Assembly: GCF_000775615.1 (NCBI RefSeq)
Contig: NZ_AVPG01000010.1
Coordinates: forward strand, 1 to 64,000
Direction: 5' to 3'
DNA: 64,000 nt
From: Pontibacillus litoralis JSM 072002
GTDB lineage: Bacteria; Bacillota; Bacilli; Bacillales; BH030062
Shown in pieces: positions 51,705-60,071 of the stretch. Made by a program: the position numbers and the translations under genes. The stretch's first letter is position 1, and the number at the start of each line of letters is the position of its first letter. The notes beneath the pieces were generated by a model, which saw only the letters and a list, made by a program, of their open reading frames with translations, was not told the DNA's origin and searched no databases.

Positions 51705-52659
51705 GGTGCTCCTCCTTTTCTTCCGACAGCGATTGCAAATTTGCTAACCTTTGTGCATTTCGTTTCTTTTTCATTTTTCGAACTTTATGATCATCCATTA
51801 CTTTCGGAACAATTAAAGCAATAATAACGATAATCGCTGTAATTAACTTCATATCTCCTGCATCGAGAAACTCTATTCGTAACGCAATACTTACGACGAT
51901 GCGATAAACGATTGCCCCGCCGATGACAGCAAGTGTTGTTCGTCCAATCGTTTTGGAGCCAAATAACGCTTCTCCAATAATGACCGATGCAAGACCGATA
52001 ATAATCATCCCTATTCCCATACCAACATCCGCAAATGAAGACAGCTGTGCGATGAAAGCTCCGGAAAAAGCAACAAAAGCATTGGAAACACCGAGCCCTA
52101 GTATGATTAACCAATCAGTATGCGCAGCAAAACTACGAATCATTTTCGGATTGTTTCCTGTTGCACGAACGGCTAACCCTACCTCTGTTTTTAGAAACCA
52201 GTCCAATAGCAACTTGAAACTTAACGTAACGAGCAGCATAAAAATGACGACTCCCCATGAGGATAAAACGGCCACATTTGACCAAACCGCCTCTACTTGA
52301 TCTAAAGCCGTTTGTTGATTAAGTAGTGGAATGTTTGATTTCCCCATAATTCGAAGGTTAATCGAGTACAACGCAATCATCATTAAAATGCCAGACAACA
52401 GTGGATTTATCCCACCTTTTGTGTGTAAAATTCCTGTAAGGCAACCCGCGACAAATCCAGCTAGTAAAGCAACGGTAGAAGCGAGAAATGGATTGTACCC
52501 TTGAAGAATCATCACAGCGGCAACAGCAGCACCAGTCACAAAACTGCCATCAACCGTTAAATCCGGAAAATCAAGTACACGAAAGGATAAATAAACACCG
52601 AGTGCCATAATAGCGTATATTACACCTGATTCAAATGCACTAAACAAAGCTAAAGCCAC
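51691..52659 (-). CDS. ABC transporter permease (TrpY-like)
   Basis: A 322-residue permease with about eight to nine hydrophobic helices of the branched-chain-amino-acid/ribose permease superfamily (IYAIMALGVYLSFRVLDFPDL, DGSFVTGAAVAAV, GLAVRATGNNPKMIRSF, IGEALFGSKTIGR). A basic, polar C-terminal tail ends the protein. It matches the permease of TrpXYZ-type importers, which use ABC_sub_bind lipoproteins. The substrate is an organic anion or aromatic amino acid, unresolved. The start codon follows GGGGGAGTTC. Confidence 0.87.
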   Translation of the reverse strand: MALALFSAFESGVIYAIMALGVYLSFRVLDFPDLTVDGSFVTGAAVAAVMILQGYNPFLASTVALLAGFVAGCLTGILHTKGGINPLLSGILMMIALYSINLRIMGKSNIPLLNQQTALDQVEAVWSNVAVLSSWGVVIFMLLVTLSFKLLLDWFLKTEVGLAVRATGNNPKMIRSFAAHTDWLIILGLGVSNAFVAFSGAFIAQLSSFADVGMGIGMIIIGLASVIIGEALFGSKTIGRTTLAVIGGAIVYRIVVSIALRIEFLDAGDMKLITAIIVIIALIVPKVMDDHKVRKMKKKRNAQRLANLQSLSEEKEEHHASS

Positions 52660-52702
52660 CCGAACTCCCCCTTACTCAAGTAGACAAGAAAACTCGAAAC
52701 AA

Positions 52703-52742
52703 GGCTCAGTGATTGCATTTTTACTTCTGTAACCACTGAACC
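52703..52742 (-). terminator. Attenuating hairpin between binding protein and permease genes
   Basis: On the minus strand GGTTCAGTG pairs with CACTGAGCC (one wobble), 15 bp past the binding-protein stop. No T run; it may protect the upstream message and raise binding-protein expression. Confidence 0.5.
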
Positions 52743-52756
52743 ACTTTCACATTTTT

Positions 52757-53794
52757 CTATTCTATAAACTCAGCCAAGCTCTTCCATTCATCTTTTATTT
52801 CTACTCCCATGTCTTTAGCTGCTTGTTGATTCATAACGAGCTTTAAGTCATTTGGGTATTGTGGCGCTATTTCCGCTATCTCTTTTTCCCCTTTTAATAC
52901 AGATGCCGCCATCTCCCCAGCTTGATAACCTATATCATAGTAATCAAATCCATAAGCAGCTAATCCACCACGTTCCACAGAATCAAGTTCTCCTACAAAG
53001 AGAGGAATCCCTTGATCATTTGCAACACCAATAACAGACTCTAATGCAGAGACGACGGTATTATCGGTAATAATGTAAAATACATCTGCTCGTCCTACAA
53101 GAGATTCTGTAGCTTGTTGTACTTCAGCGGAGTTGGATACAGACGCCTCTACTATTTCTAAGTCGGTACCTTCTGTAGCCTGTTTCACCATTTCAACTTG
53201 TGCGACAGAGTTCTGTTCACCAGCATTGTAAACCATGCCGATTTTCTTCGCTTCTGTCTGCTCATCAATGAATTGAACAGTATTCGGAATCGCATCCGGA
53301 TGATTATCTGTTGTACCTGTAATGTTTCCTCCTGCTTCATCCATAGAAGGAACTAACTCGGCGCCAATCGGGTCTGTTACCGATGTAAACACGATAGGAA
53401 TGTCTGCTGTAGCATTTAATGCACTTTGAGCACTAGGTGTAGAATTGGCGAAAATTAAATCCACTTGATCACTAACAAAATTGTCCGCAATCGTTTGGTT
53501 GTTAGACATATCATTTTGCGCATTCTGAACATCAAACGTTACATTTGTCAAACCACTATCCTCGATGCCTTTTTTAAAGCCTTCTGTTGCAGCATCTAAC
53601 GATGGATGTTCCACAAATTGAGAAATACCAACCGTGTACGCATCAGATGATTCCGCTGCTTCCGTTTCATTTGTTTCACCACTATCAGCACTATCTTCCG
53701 CATCACTTTCTACATTTTCTGTTCCCCCACATGCGGCCAAAGCCAATGAACCAACAACGAATAACACGAAAAGCAACCAACTCGTTTTTTTCAT
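52757..53794 (-). CDS. ABC transporter substrate-binding lipoprotein (TrpX-like)
   Basis: A 345-residue lipoprotein: signal peptide with lipobox LALAACGG (Cys22), an acidic linker (about 27-55), then the ABC_sub_bind domain starting YTVGISQFVEHPSLDA, with DLIFANSTPSAQSAL, PIVFTSVTDPIGAELV, GTTDNHPDAI, YIITDNTVVSAL and GGLAAYGFDYYDIGYQAG. It captures the ligand outside the cell for the permease and ATPase. The start at 53794 follows GAGGAGGAATG; an upstream in-frame ATG is at 53815. First gene of the transcription unit. Confidence 0.88.
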   Translation of the reverse strand: MKKTSWLLFVLFVVGSLALAACGGTENVESDAEDSADSGETNETEAAESSDAYTVGISQFVEHPSLDAATEGFKKGIEDSGLTNVTFDVQNAQNDMSNNQTIADNFVSDQVDLIFANSTPSAQSALNATADIPIVFTSVTDPIGAELVPSMDEAGGNITGTTDNHPDAIPNTVQFIDEQTEAKKIGMVYNAGEQNSVAQVEMVKQATEGTDLEIVEASVSNSAEVQQATESLVGRADVFYIITDNTVVSALESVIGVANDQGIPLFVGELDSVERGGLAAYGFDYYDIGYQAGEMAASVLKGEKEIAEIAPQYPNDLKLVMNQQAAKDMGVEIKDEWKSLAEFIE

Positions 53795-53896
53795 TTCATT
53801 CCTCCTCGTATTCATTCCCCTGTGTGTACGTCTTGATGTTTAGCATAACGAATTGCTATGAAGCAACGTTAGCGCATTTTTATAACCATTGTATTT

Positions 53897-53933
53897 ATAA
53901 CGTTATCGTAACGAACAAGCCTAAAATTGTCAA
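53897..53933 (-). promoter_or_regulatory. Promoter and palindromic operator of the ABC importer operon
   Basis: On the minus strand TTGACA (53933-53928), 17-bp spacer, TACGAT (53910-53905). The palindrome ATAACGTTAT (53897-53906) overlaps the -10, preceded by GTTACGATAAC, so a repressor site is likely. No T-box or riboswitch structure is evident in the leader. Confidence 0.6.
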
Positions 53934-54004
53934 TGAAAATTCTGAAAATATAAATTAATGTGTATATTTTGACTTTTGTCGAGTTATGACCAAACAAAAT
54001 ACAG

Positions 54005-54062
54005 ACACATAAAAAAACAGGCATTAACTTAGTCTAACTGTGAACGCCTGCTTTTTATGTGC
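54005..54062 (-). terminator. Terminator of the nitronate monooxygenase gene
   Basis: CAGGC (54018-54022) and GCCTG (54046-54050) plus the outer CACATAAAAA/TTTTTATGTG arms form a long stem, followed on the minus strand by a T run. Confidence 0.7.
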
Positions 54063-54065
54063 CGA

Positions 54066-55016
54066 TTATGGTTGAAAAGGTTGTAACTGTTGAATTCGAT
54101 TGTTATATTGCTCCATCATAGATTGTATTAATTGTTCCACTGTTGGAATCGTATCGATAAATCCACATATTTGTCCTGCATTCATAAATCCTTCTTCAGC
54201 GTTTCCTTCTAATGCGCCGCGTTTATGAAAATGTTCAGAAGTATATTGTTGAAATTGTTCCACTGTTATGCCTTCTTGTTCATATTGTAAAAGTTTTTCC
54301 GTATATGGTTTTTTTAATACTCGACGAACCTGGCCAACACTTCTGCCAACAATGACGGTTTCATTGTCCTTTGCTTCCATGACCGCTTGTTTATAATGAG
54401 AATGAAACGGCGCTTCCTTCGTCGCAATAAAACGCGTTCCCATTTGCACCCCGCTAGCTCCAAGCGCTAACATAGCCGCTAAACCATATCCGTCCGCAAT
54501 TCCTCCCGCTGCCACTACTGGTACGGATACAGATTGAACAATTTGAGGAATTAAGGAAAGTGTCGTAGTCTCGAATGGAGAGTTAATACCCGCTGCTTCA
54601 AATCCTTCTGCAACAATGACATCTACCCCTGCCATTTCCGCCTTAACTGCCTGACGTTTAGAGCCGACAACGGTCAACACTTTAACGCCTCGTTCATGAA
54701 AACAGTTTACATAAGGGGCTGGGTTTCCTGCTGACAAAGAAACAATCGGAACGTCATATTGATTAACTAACTGGATCATCTCTTTTTTGTAAGGCGTTAC
54801 ATTCAATGGTATATTAACGGCAAAAGGCTTATCTGTGAGCTCTTTTGTTGCTTGTATTTTGGAATCTACTTCCTCCACACTCATCGTACCTACCCCGATT
54901 GTACCTAATCCCCCCGCTTCTGTAATCGCTGCCGTTAACGTTTCATGACTAATATCCCCCATTCCCCCTTGTATGATTGGATACTTAATATGTAATTGCT
55001 CGCATAGTTGATTCAT
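54066..55016 (-). CDS. Nitronate monooxygenase / NPD-type FMN oxidoreductase
   Basis: A 316-residue TIM-barrel flavoprotein of the 2-nitropropane dioxygenase family. It has the N-terminal YPIIQGGMGDIS, SLSAGNPAPYV, DVIVAEGFEAAGI (in place of the common GxEAGGH), the FMN phosphate-binding PVVAAGGIADGYGLAAMLALGA and GVQMGTRFIAT. Members oxidise nitronates or act as enoyl-ACP reductases (FabK); without the FabK operon the first is more likely. It is a single gene, divergent from the gamma-carbonic anhydrase, and separated from the ABC operon by a terminator. Confidence 0.85.
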   Translation of the reverse strand: MNQLCEQLHIKYPIIQGGMGDISHETLTAAITEAGGLGTIGVGTMSVEEVDSKIQATKELTDKPFAVNIPLNVTPYKKEMIQLVNQYDVPIVSLSAGNPAPYVNCFHERGVKVLTVVGSKRQAVKAEMAGVDVIVAEGFEAAGINSPFETTTLSLIPQIVQSVSVPVVAAGGIADGYGLAAMLALGASGVQMGTRFIATKEAPFHSHYKQAVMEAKDNETVIVGRSVGQVRRVLKKPYTEKLLQYEQEGITVEQFQQYTSEHFHKRGALEGNAEEGFMNAGQICGFIDTIPTVEQLIQSMMEQYNNRIQQLQPFQP

Positions 55017-55084
55017 CTAATTCCCTCCACGCAATTAAAATGTTATACTATTTTTAACATTATCACAATTTGAGGTGAATGAGA

Positions 55085-55597
55085 ATGTTACATCCTTATA
55101 ATCACATATGGCCAAAAGTCGATAACACCGTATTTGTCGCACCTGGAGCGCATATAATCGGCGAGGTCACCATTGGTAAATATTCGAGCGTATGGTTTAA
55201 TGCTGTCATCCGTGGAGATGAAGCACCGATTACGATTGGTGAGAAATGCAGCATTCAAGACAACGCAACATGTCATTTATACGAAGGAGCACCATTAAAA
55301 GTAGGGGATGAAGTAACCATTGGGCATAACGTCATTTTACACGGATGCACTATTGGGAATCGTTCCATTGTCGGCATGGGATCAACCATTTTAGATGGCG
55401 CACAAGTTGGCGAGGAATGTATTATAGGTGCTAACACATTGATTTCTCCTGGCAAGCAATTCCCACCAAGGTCGCTGATTCTAGGTACTCCTGGTAAAGT
55501 AGTACGGGAATTAAATAAGCAAGACTTACAACTGATCCAGCTATCCATTGATACATACATTCAAAAGGGACAAGAATTCATGCAACAGCTTAAATAA
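55085..55597 (+). CDS. Gamma-carbonic anhydrase family protein (YtoA/PaaY-like)
   Basis: A 170-residue left-handed beta-helix protein with hexapeptide repeats through about residue 145 (GEVTIGKYSSVWFNAVIRGD, IGHNVILHGCTIGN, LDGAQVGEECIIGANTLIS). The zinc ligands of gamma-carbonic anhydrases are present: His64, His81 and His86. The start at 55085 is chosen because the first ATG (55079) is too close to GAGGTGA. It could be a YtoA orthologue, or a PaaY-like thioesterase, since paaX lies just beyond the decayed region at 55.6-57.85 kb. Confidence 0.85.
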   Translation: MLHPYNHIWPKVDNTVFVAPGAHIIGEVTIGKYSSVWFNAVIRGDEAPITIGEKCSIQDNATCHLYEGAPLKVGDEVTIGHNVILHGCTIGNRSIVGMGSTILDGAQVGEECIIGANTLISPGKQFPPRSLILGTPGKVVRELNKQDLQLIQLSIDTYIQKGQEFMQQLK

Positions 55598-55729
55598 ATT
55601 ACTATTTTGCAACGTCATACTATGCAAAAAAACGCTTCGTAATGGGCTAGCCTAAGGTAGTATCAAACGTATCATGAATGCTAGAAGTAATTTTGATCTA
55701 TTGCGAAATAAATTATTAGGTCGATTGTA
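55598..55729. other. Spacer without recognisable gene
   Basis: Short stretch between the carbonic-anhydrase gene and the IS remnant. Nothing recognisable. Confidence 0.3.
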
Positions 55730-55990
55730 TAATTAAGTGCAACACCCAAGGGTAAATAAAAGAAGCCCATAACGACCTCGTGTAAAATGTAGTTACCACA
55801 ACAAACATTTGAACGGAGGAAATCGTTATGAGCTACAAGCATCTTACCATATCAGAACGCGTGAATTGAAAAGAAACGCTGAATGTACGGCTGAAGAAGC
55901 ACAAGCACGTTATCGAGCCAACAAATCCAATTGTGGAGCTCAGTCAAAATGTACGCCTGAGTTAAAAGAAACTGTTCAAAGTGGCGAGAT
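55730..55990 (+). mobile_element. IS30-family insertion sequence remnant (transposase fragments)
   Basis: A left-end-like stretch with AAGTGCAACACCC (55735-55747) precedes AACGGAGG and an ATG at 55828 that opens MSYKHLTISER, a typical IS30 transposase start. It stops after about 14 codons. A second frame, from about 55855, reads RELKRNAECTAEEAQARYRA and then CGAQSKCTPELKET, also IS30-like. The middle of the N-terminal domain and the whole catalytic core are missing, and sequence after 55980 is unrelated. It is clearly inactive. Confidence 0.8.
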
Positions 55991-56128
55991 AGCCACTCTT
56001 TTTTTACTTTCTTCGGCTAAAAGTGAAACTCACTGCACCCGAACCCTCTTGGCACTGAAACAAACCCATCTTAAATACTCTCTTATTCAACAATCTCGCC
56101 CGTTTGTTTAGGACTCTGCTTTCGGAAT

Positions 56129-56440
56129 TCAACTTGCTTTTTCAGCAACGAAAGCACTTTTTATTGCACCTATAATTCCAGGTATCAGAAAAAAGATTGC
56201 AAAAAATACAGTCAGTAAATTCATATGTGGTTTCTCATAAAAAGCAAACCAATCGGTAAAAATTGGAGATTCCAGAATCTTTCCAAATAATGTTCCACTG
56301 TCAAATTCTTTGTAATTAGGCGTCCATCCTGTTTTTTCAAATATAATAAAGACTATCTGCGATAATACAAATACACCAACCGAGGAAACCCAAGCTTTTT
56401 TTAAAAATGAAACAGAGCTTTTTTTATTAGCCAAAAACAT
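56129..56440 (-). CDS. YfzA-like small membrane protein
   Basis: A 103-residue protein with two transmembrane helices (about 15-35 and 75-95) and a central loop with FDSGTLFGKILESPIFTDWF. It resembles the YfzA family of Bacillus small membrane proteins, though I recall that family only roughly. There is no convincing RBS before the ATG, and its start overlaps the end of a decayed upstream ORF, so it may be a passenger of a once larger operon. Function unknown. Confidence 0.5.
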   Translation of the reverse strand: MFLANKKSSVSFLKKAWVSSVGVFVLSQIVFIIFEKTGWTPNYKEFDSGTLFGKILESPIFTDWFAFYEKPHMNLLTVFFAIFFLIPGIIGAIKSAFVAEKAS

Positions 56441-56690
56441 CCCTCTTTCTCTTCTTCTGCAAAATGGCCCGTTTGTTGAATTTCTACTGATTCCGCACCA
56501 CCATATGCGTTCAAATATTTTTCCCTTTCATCTTCTAAATTCCCCCCCTGATGTACCTATCAAATTCTTGTTCGATATATTCCTTGTCAATATCATCAGC
56601 AGTAACTTTCGGCTGTTTGTTGTTGCCATGTGGAACTGGGAACGACAAAATTATTTCATTGGGAGAAATAATTAATTAAAATATAAAATA
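56441..56690 (-). pseudogene. Decayed ORF with a frameshift at a G7 tract
   Basis: Reading minus-strand from about 56680, a frame gives FPVPHGNNKQPKVTADD and then DIDKEYIEQEFDRYI, and stops just after a run of seven G (seven C at 56542-56548). In the neighbouring frame the protein-like reading resumes as NLEDEREKYLNAYGGAESVE and QQTGHFAEEEKEGCF, running into the YfzA-like gene. The 5' end is cut by an in-frame stop. No known family is recognised. The homopolymer shift could be an indel, a switch, or a base-call error. Confidence 0.45.
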
Positions 56691-57209
56691 AGTAAATGAA
56701 TTGACATGTGTATACTTAGACTAAATAAAGAACCATAATATGGAAGCAACGATAAATAAAATGTAAGTTACTTATTAAGGTATGTAGATACAAATTGATA
56801 TTTCCTTTTGAATTCCTTAATTTTTTCTACTACTATGCTACAACCCCATCCCCCCATATTAATGTAAATCCATACCCGATAAACATTGCATTCTGAGAAA
56901 TAATTATACAATCTCCATTATTATTTATAAATGGGTTTGACAAATATTAAGAACAAAGCAACCATAAAAGGGAAAACCTTCCATCAGTAAGTGCTAGAAA
57001 AAGTTTACTATCCATACACATTCATCATCCCTTTTTCTATATTTTCGTTACATACATTGTAAAATTTTGAATTTAATAAGTCAACCCATTTTTTGCAATA
57101 AATTGGATTATATGAAAATAAATAGAACCCAATTTATTTGCAGATATAATCTCTTCATATTTTTGGTAGGTTCCATGTCATATAATTCTTGGATGCCAAA
57201 TAAGCTTGG
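56691..57209. other. AT-rich region without recognisable gene
   Basis: About 520 bp, strikingly AT-rich compared with its surroundings, with stops in all frames. It leads directly into a truncated ABC ATPase, which suggests decayed horizontally acquired DNA. No RNA or repeat is recognised. Confidence 0.4.
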
Positions 57210-57620
57210 TTGTCGTATAATAGTCATAATTTTGCTTTAATTGAGAAGTATAGCGTTTTTGAAAATATACGCATACCCTTATCATATTCTAAAAAATATA
57301 ATAAGAAAGAAGCTAGAGAGAAAACGCAATTGTTAACGAAGAAAATAGGAATACATGATAGGTTAAAAGAGTTAGTCCATCATTTATCTGGTGGTCAAAG
57401 ACAACGTGTCGCGATAGCCAGAGCTTTAATTAATGATCCTGATATTATCTTAGCTGATGAACCTACAGAAGCACTTGATAGTGAAACAACAAAAGAAATA
57501 ATGCTTTTATTAAAGAAACTTTGTAATGAAGGAAAAACCATCTTAATAGTAACCCATGATACCAATGTAGCAGATTATTGTCATTACACAATTAACACTA
57601 AAGACGGAAAATTAGTATAA
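57210..57620 (+). pseudogene. Truncated ABC transporter ATPase (Walker A lost)
   Basis: About 136 codons of the C-terminal part of a bacteriocin-type ABC ATPase: [18 protein letters not shown], signature [15 protein letters not shown], Walker [14 protein letters not shown] and switch His in ILIVTHDTN. The Walker A half and proper start are missing; the first codons are preceded by stop-rich AT-rich [12 protein letters not shown] is normal. The usual Q-loop Gln is replaced by a degenerate SYNSHNF. The ATPase cannot work alone. No partner permease is nearby. Confidence 0.75.
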
Positions 57621-57679
57621 GCGTACGCGTCAAATAGCCCACACCTACTATTCAGGTCTGGGCTCATGCTATGATTGGG

Positions 57680-57820
57680 TTACTTCTTACTCGGTTTACT
57701 TTTTGCACCCTTCGCCGTGTTGCTAAGAAGCCAATTTTTTCTTTCCAAAACAAAGGGCTTAATTGCTCTCTCCGCACGATTATGATCTAATTCTAATCGT
57801 TTATGAATAGTATTTGTTTA
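57680..57820 (-). mobile_element. IS66-family transposase C-terminal remnant
   Basis: The minus strand reads RLELDHNRAERAIKPFVLER then KNWLLSNTAKGAKSKPSKK and a stop at 57680. This is the characteristic end of IS66 TnpC, including the last catalytic Glu in NRAERAIKPF. The rest of the transposase and the inverted repeats are absent. The transposase is inactive. Confidence 0.75.
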
Positions 57821-57862
57821 ATTATACCATGTCGGAGGTGTTTTTTATTGTTTTGTCTTTCT

Positions 57863-58756
57863 TTAGCGTTTTTTTTCTTCTTGAATAAGAGGGTGGTTGT
57901 ACATATTATAGGATTCATCTTTATGCACAATATTGCTCCCTTTTTGAAAAATATGTTCAAAAAAGCGATTGGCAGGTGCTGCTAACAGTTTATAATAATC
58001 AGCAAATAGCGCAGCAGCATGACTTCCATACCATTTCGCAGGTAGTAATTCAGTAGGTAGACCAGGATCAATAAACAGAAATTTCCGATATTCGTGCACT
58101 AGTTTTGTTCGCTCGACAAAGCATTGCGCGTCAGTCATTTGTTCATGCTTCATCTTGTTCTTATCTACAACAAATTGTTGGCTATAATGACGAATAAATT
58201 GATCATACTTGTCATTGATTTGAGACATATCCCAGCTTTTTTGAACGATACGGTGATTTTCATAGGGCCCGTCGTATTCTGAAATAAAGAAGTCAACGTA
58301 ATCCTCTATGTTATATTTAGCTATTAATTCATACACTTGATCTTCTAGTTGATTCGGTGATATCCATAAACTATTGGATAGAGTTCCAAATCCATTCCAG
58401 ACTAACTCTTTTCGTAATTCATCACGTAGGCTCCGTTTCTCTTCTGGAATGCTATACAAAAGCATGCGCCATTTACCATCCCATAAATCTGGGTTTAACT
58501 TAAAGATGCGGTTGCCAGCTTCATCTATCCGCTTTACCCCTTTACTGCTTAAGGAATAGTAACTTTTATTCCCTTGTTTCTCCGATTGAAGCCACCCTTG
58601 CTTACTCATACGCGAGACAGCTGCTCTAACTGCCTGATCGTTATGGCCAAATTCATTCAGCAAGCGGATAAGGCTACCAACCCAAATTTGGTTACCATAA
58701 TGACGAATATAATCACCATAAATCGTAAATATCATTGACCTTGTATTCATCCCCAT
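57863..58756 (-). CDS. paaX: Phenylacetate degradation regulator PaaX
   Basis: A 297-residue PaaX-type repressor. The N-terminal winged helix shows MIFTIYGDYIRHYGNQIW, LIRLLNEFGHNDQAVRAAVSR and MSKQGWLQ; the central and C-terminal parts have WRMLLYSIPEEKRSLRD, WNGFGTLSNSLWISP and FLFIDPGLPTELLPAKWYG. PaaX represses paa genes until phenylacetyl-CoA binds. It is on the same strand as, and downstream of, the thiolase gene. The promoter-proximal RBS is poor (GTATGGGG before an alternative ATG at 58750). The C-terminal tail abuts the decayed region. Confidence 0.93.
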   Translation of the reverse strand: MGMNTRSMIFTIYGDYIRHYGNQIWVGSLIRLLNEFGHNDQAVRAAVSRMSKQGWLQSEKQGNKSYYSLSSKGVKRIDEAGNRIFKLNPDLWDGKWRMLLYSIPEEKRSLRDELRKELVWNGFGTLSNSLWISPNQLEDQVYELIAKYNIEDYVDFFISEYDGPYENHRIVQKSWDMSQINDKYDQFIRHYSQQFVVDKNKMKHEQMTDAQCFVERTKLVHEYRKFLFIDPGLPTELLPAKWYGSHAAALFADYYKLLAAPANRFFEHIFQKGSNIVHKDESYNMYNHPLIQEEKKR

Positions 58757-58871
58757 ACTTTCAACAACTCTTTTCTCTATGTGTCTATCAATCGTTGAAT
58801 ATCAGTATAACATGAATATTACAAATTTAAAGAGCCCATTGTCGAAAAATAGCGATAATAGCAAGTAGTTT

Positions 58872-60071
58872 CTAGTAATTCTCTACTATAGTTGCAATTC
58901 CTTGACCGACGCCAACACACATGGTCGCTAAGCCGTATTGGACATTTCTTCGTTTCATTTCATAGATAAGTGTCGTTAATATTCTTGCTCCACTCGCACC
59001 TAGTGGATGACCAAAAGCAATAGCTCCCCCATTTACATTAACAATGTTAGTATCTAATTCTAGTTCTTTTATACATTGAAGAGATTGGGAGGCGAACGCT
59101 TCATTCAATTCAACCAATCCAATATGCTTTATCGTAAGCTTTGATCGTGATAGTGCTTTTTTTGTCGCATAAATAGGCCCTAATCCCATTACATTAGGTT
59201 CTAATCCAGCAGAAGCGGACACATGATACGTTACTAACGGCTTTACTCCAAGCTCTCGTGCTTTATTTAAACTCATTAACAATAAAGCGGATGCTCCATC
59301 GTTAACACCGGATGCATTTCCTGCAGTAATCGTTCCACCTGAAAAAAGCGGCTTTAATTGAGATAACTTGTCGAGTGTTGTATTTGGCCTTGGGTGCTCG
59401 TCTTCATATATAACAGTTTCTTTCCCTTTTCTATCTGTTACCGTAACAGGTATCGTTTCTTGTTCAAAGATTCCTGTTTCCATTGCGACTTTAGCCTTTT
59501 GTTGACTTTCATATGCAAATTGATCCTGGGCTTCGCGAGAAATCCCGTAACGCTTGGCTACATTTTCAGCTGTTTCTGGCATACTATCTGTTCCATACAT
59601 GTTAGCTAATTTATCATTTACGAATCGCCAGCCAATGGTCGTATCATATAACTGTGGATTGCCACGCTGAAAAGAAGTTTCACTTTTGGCCATGACGTAT
59701 GGTGCACGGGTCATACTTTCTGTACCACCAGCAATAAAGATATCTCCTTCTCCAGCCATAATGGCTCTAGCAGCATAATTCACCGCATCTAAGCCAGAAC
59801 CACATAACCGATTAATCGTCGTACCCGCTACTTCAACTGGTAACCCAGCCAGTAAAGCTGCCATTCTAGCAACATTGCGATTATCTTCACCTGCTTGGTT
59901 AGCATTTCCAAACACAACTTCTTCTATCTCATGTATGGGCACGTTTGGATTACGTTCTAAAAGGCCTTGAATCACGTGCGCAGCTAAATCATCTGGACGT
60001 ACATCCTTTAGCGCTCCGCGATAACGCCCAATCGGTGTTCTTAACGCGTCAACGATTGCCACTTCTATCAT
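58872..60071 (-). CDS. paaJ: Acetyl-CoA acyltransferase (thiolase; PaaJ-like)
   Basis: A 399-residue thiolase with the acylated nucleophile Cys90 in [15 protein letters not shown], the catalytic [16 protein letters not shown] (His) and [11 protein letters not shown] (second Cys). [18 protein letters not shown], and especially [19 protein letters not shown], agree with the 3-oxoadipyl-CoA thiolase group. In phenylacetate breakdown PaaJ cleaves 3-oxoadipyl-CoA and 3-oxo-5,6-dehydrosuberyl-CoA. It overlaps the paaH stop by 4 bp, so the two are coupled. Confidence 0.9.
   Translation of the reverse strand: MIEVAIVDALRTPIGRYRGALKDVRPDDLAAHVIQGLLERNPNVPIHEIEEVVFGNANQAGEDNRNVARMAALLAGLPVEVAGTTINRLCGSGLDAVNYAARAIMAGEGDIFIAGGTESMTRAPYVMAKSETSFQRGNPQLYDTTIGWRFVNDKLANMYGTDSMPETAENVAKRYGISREAQDQFAYESQQKAKVAMETGIFEQETIPVTVTDRKGKETVIYEDEHPRPNTTLDKLSQLKPLFSGGTITAGNASGVNDGASALLLMSLNKARELGVKPLVTYHVSASAGLEPNVMGLGPIYATKKALSRSKLTIKHIGLVELNEAFASQSLQCIKELELDTNIVNVNGGAIAFGHPLGASGARILTTLIYEMKRRNVQYGLATMCVGVGQGIATIVENY

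Noticed and set aside
53587-53958. Plus-strand 123-codon frame across the binding-protein start
   Set aside because: It reads antisense through signal peptide, RBS and promoter of the importer operon; composition is His/Leu/Pro-rich as expected for a shadow frame.
53816-54000. T-box or tryptophan riboswitch in front of the TrpXYZ-like importer
   Set aside because: No T-box core sequence (AGGGTGG-type) or conserved stem is visible; only a promoter with a palindrome.
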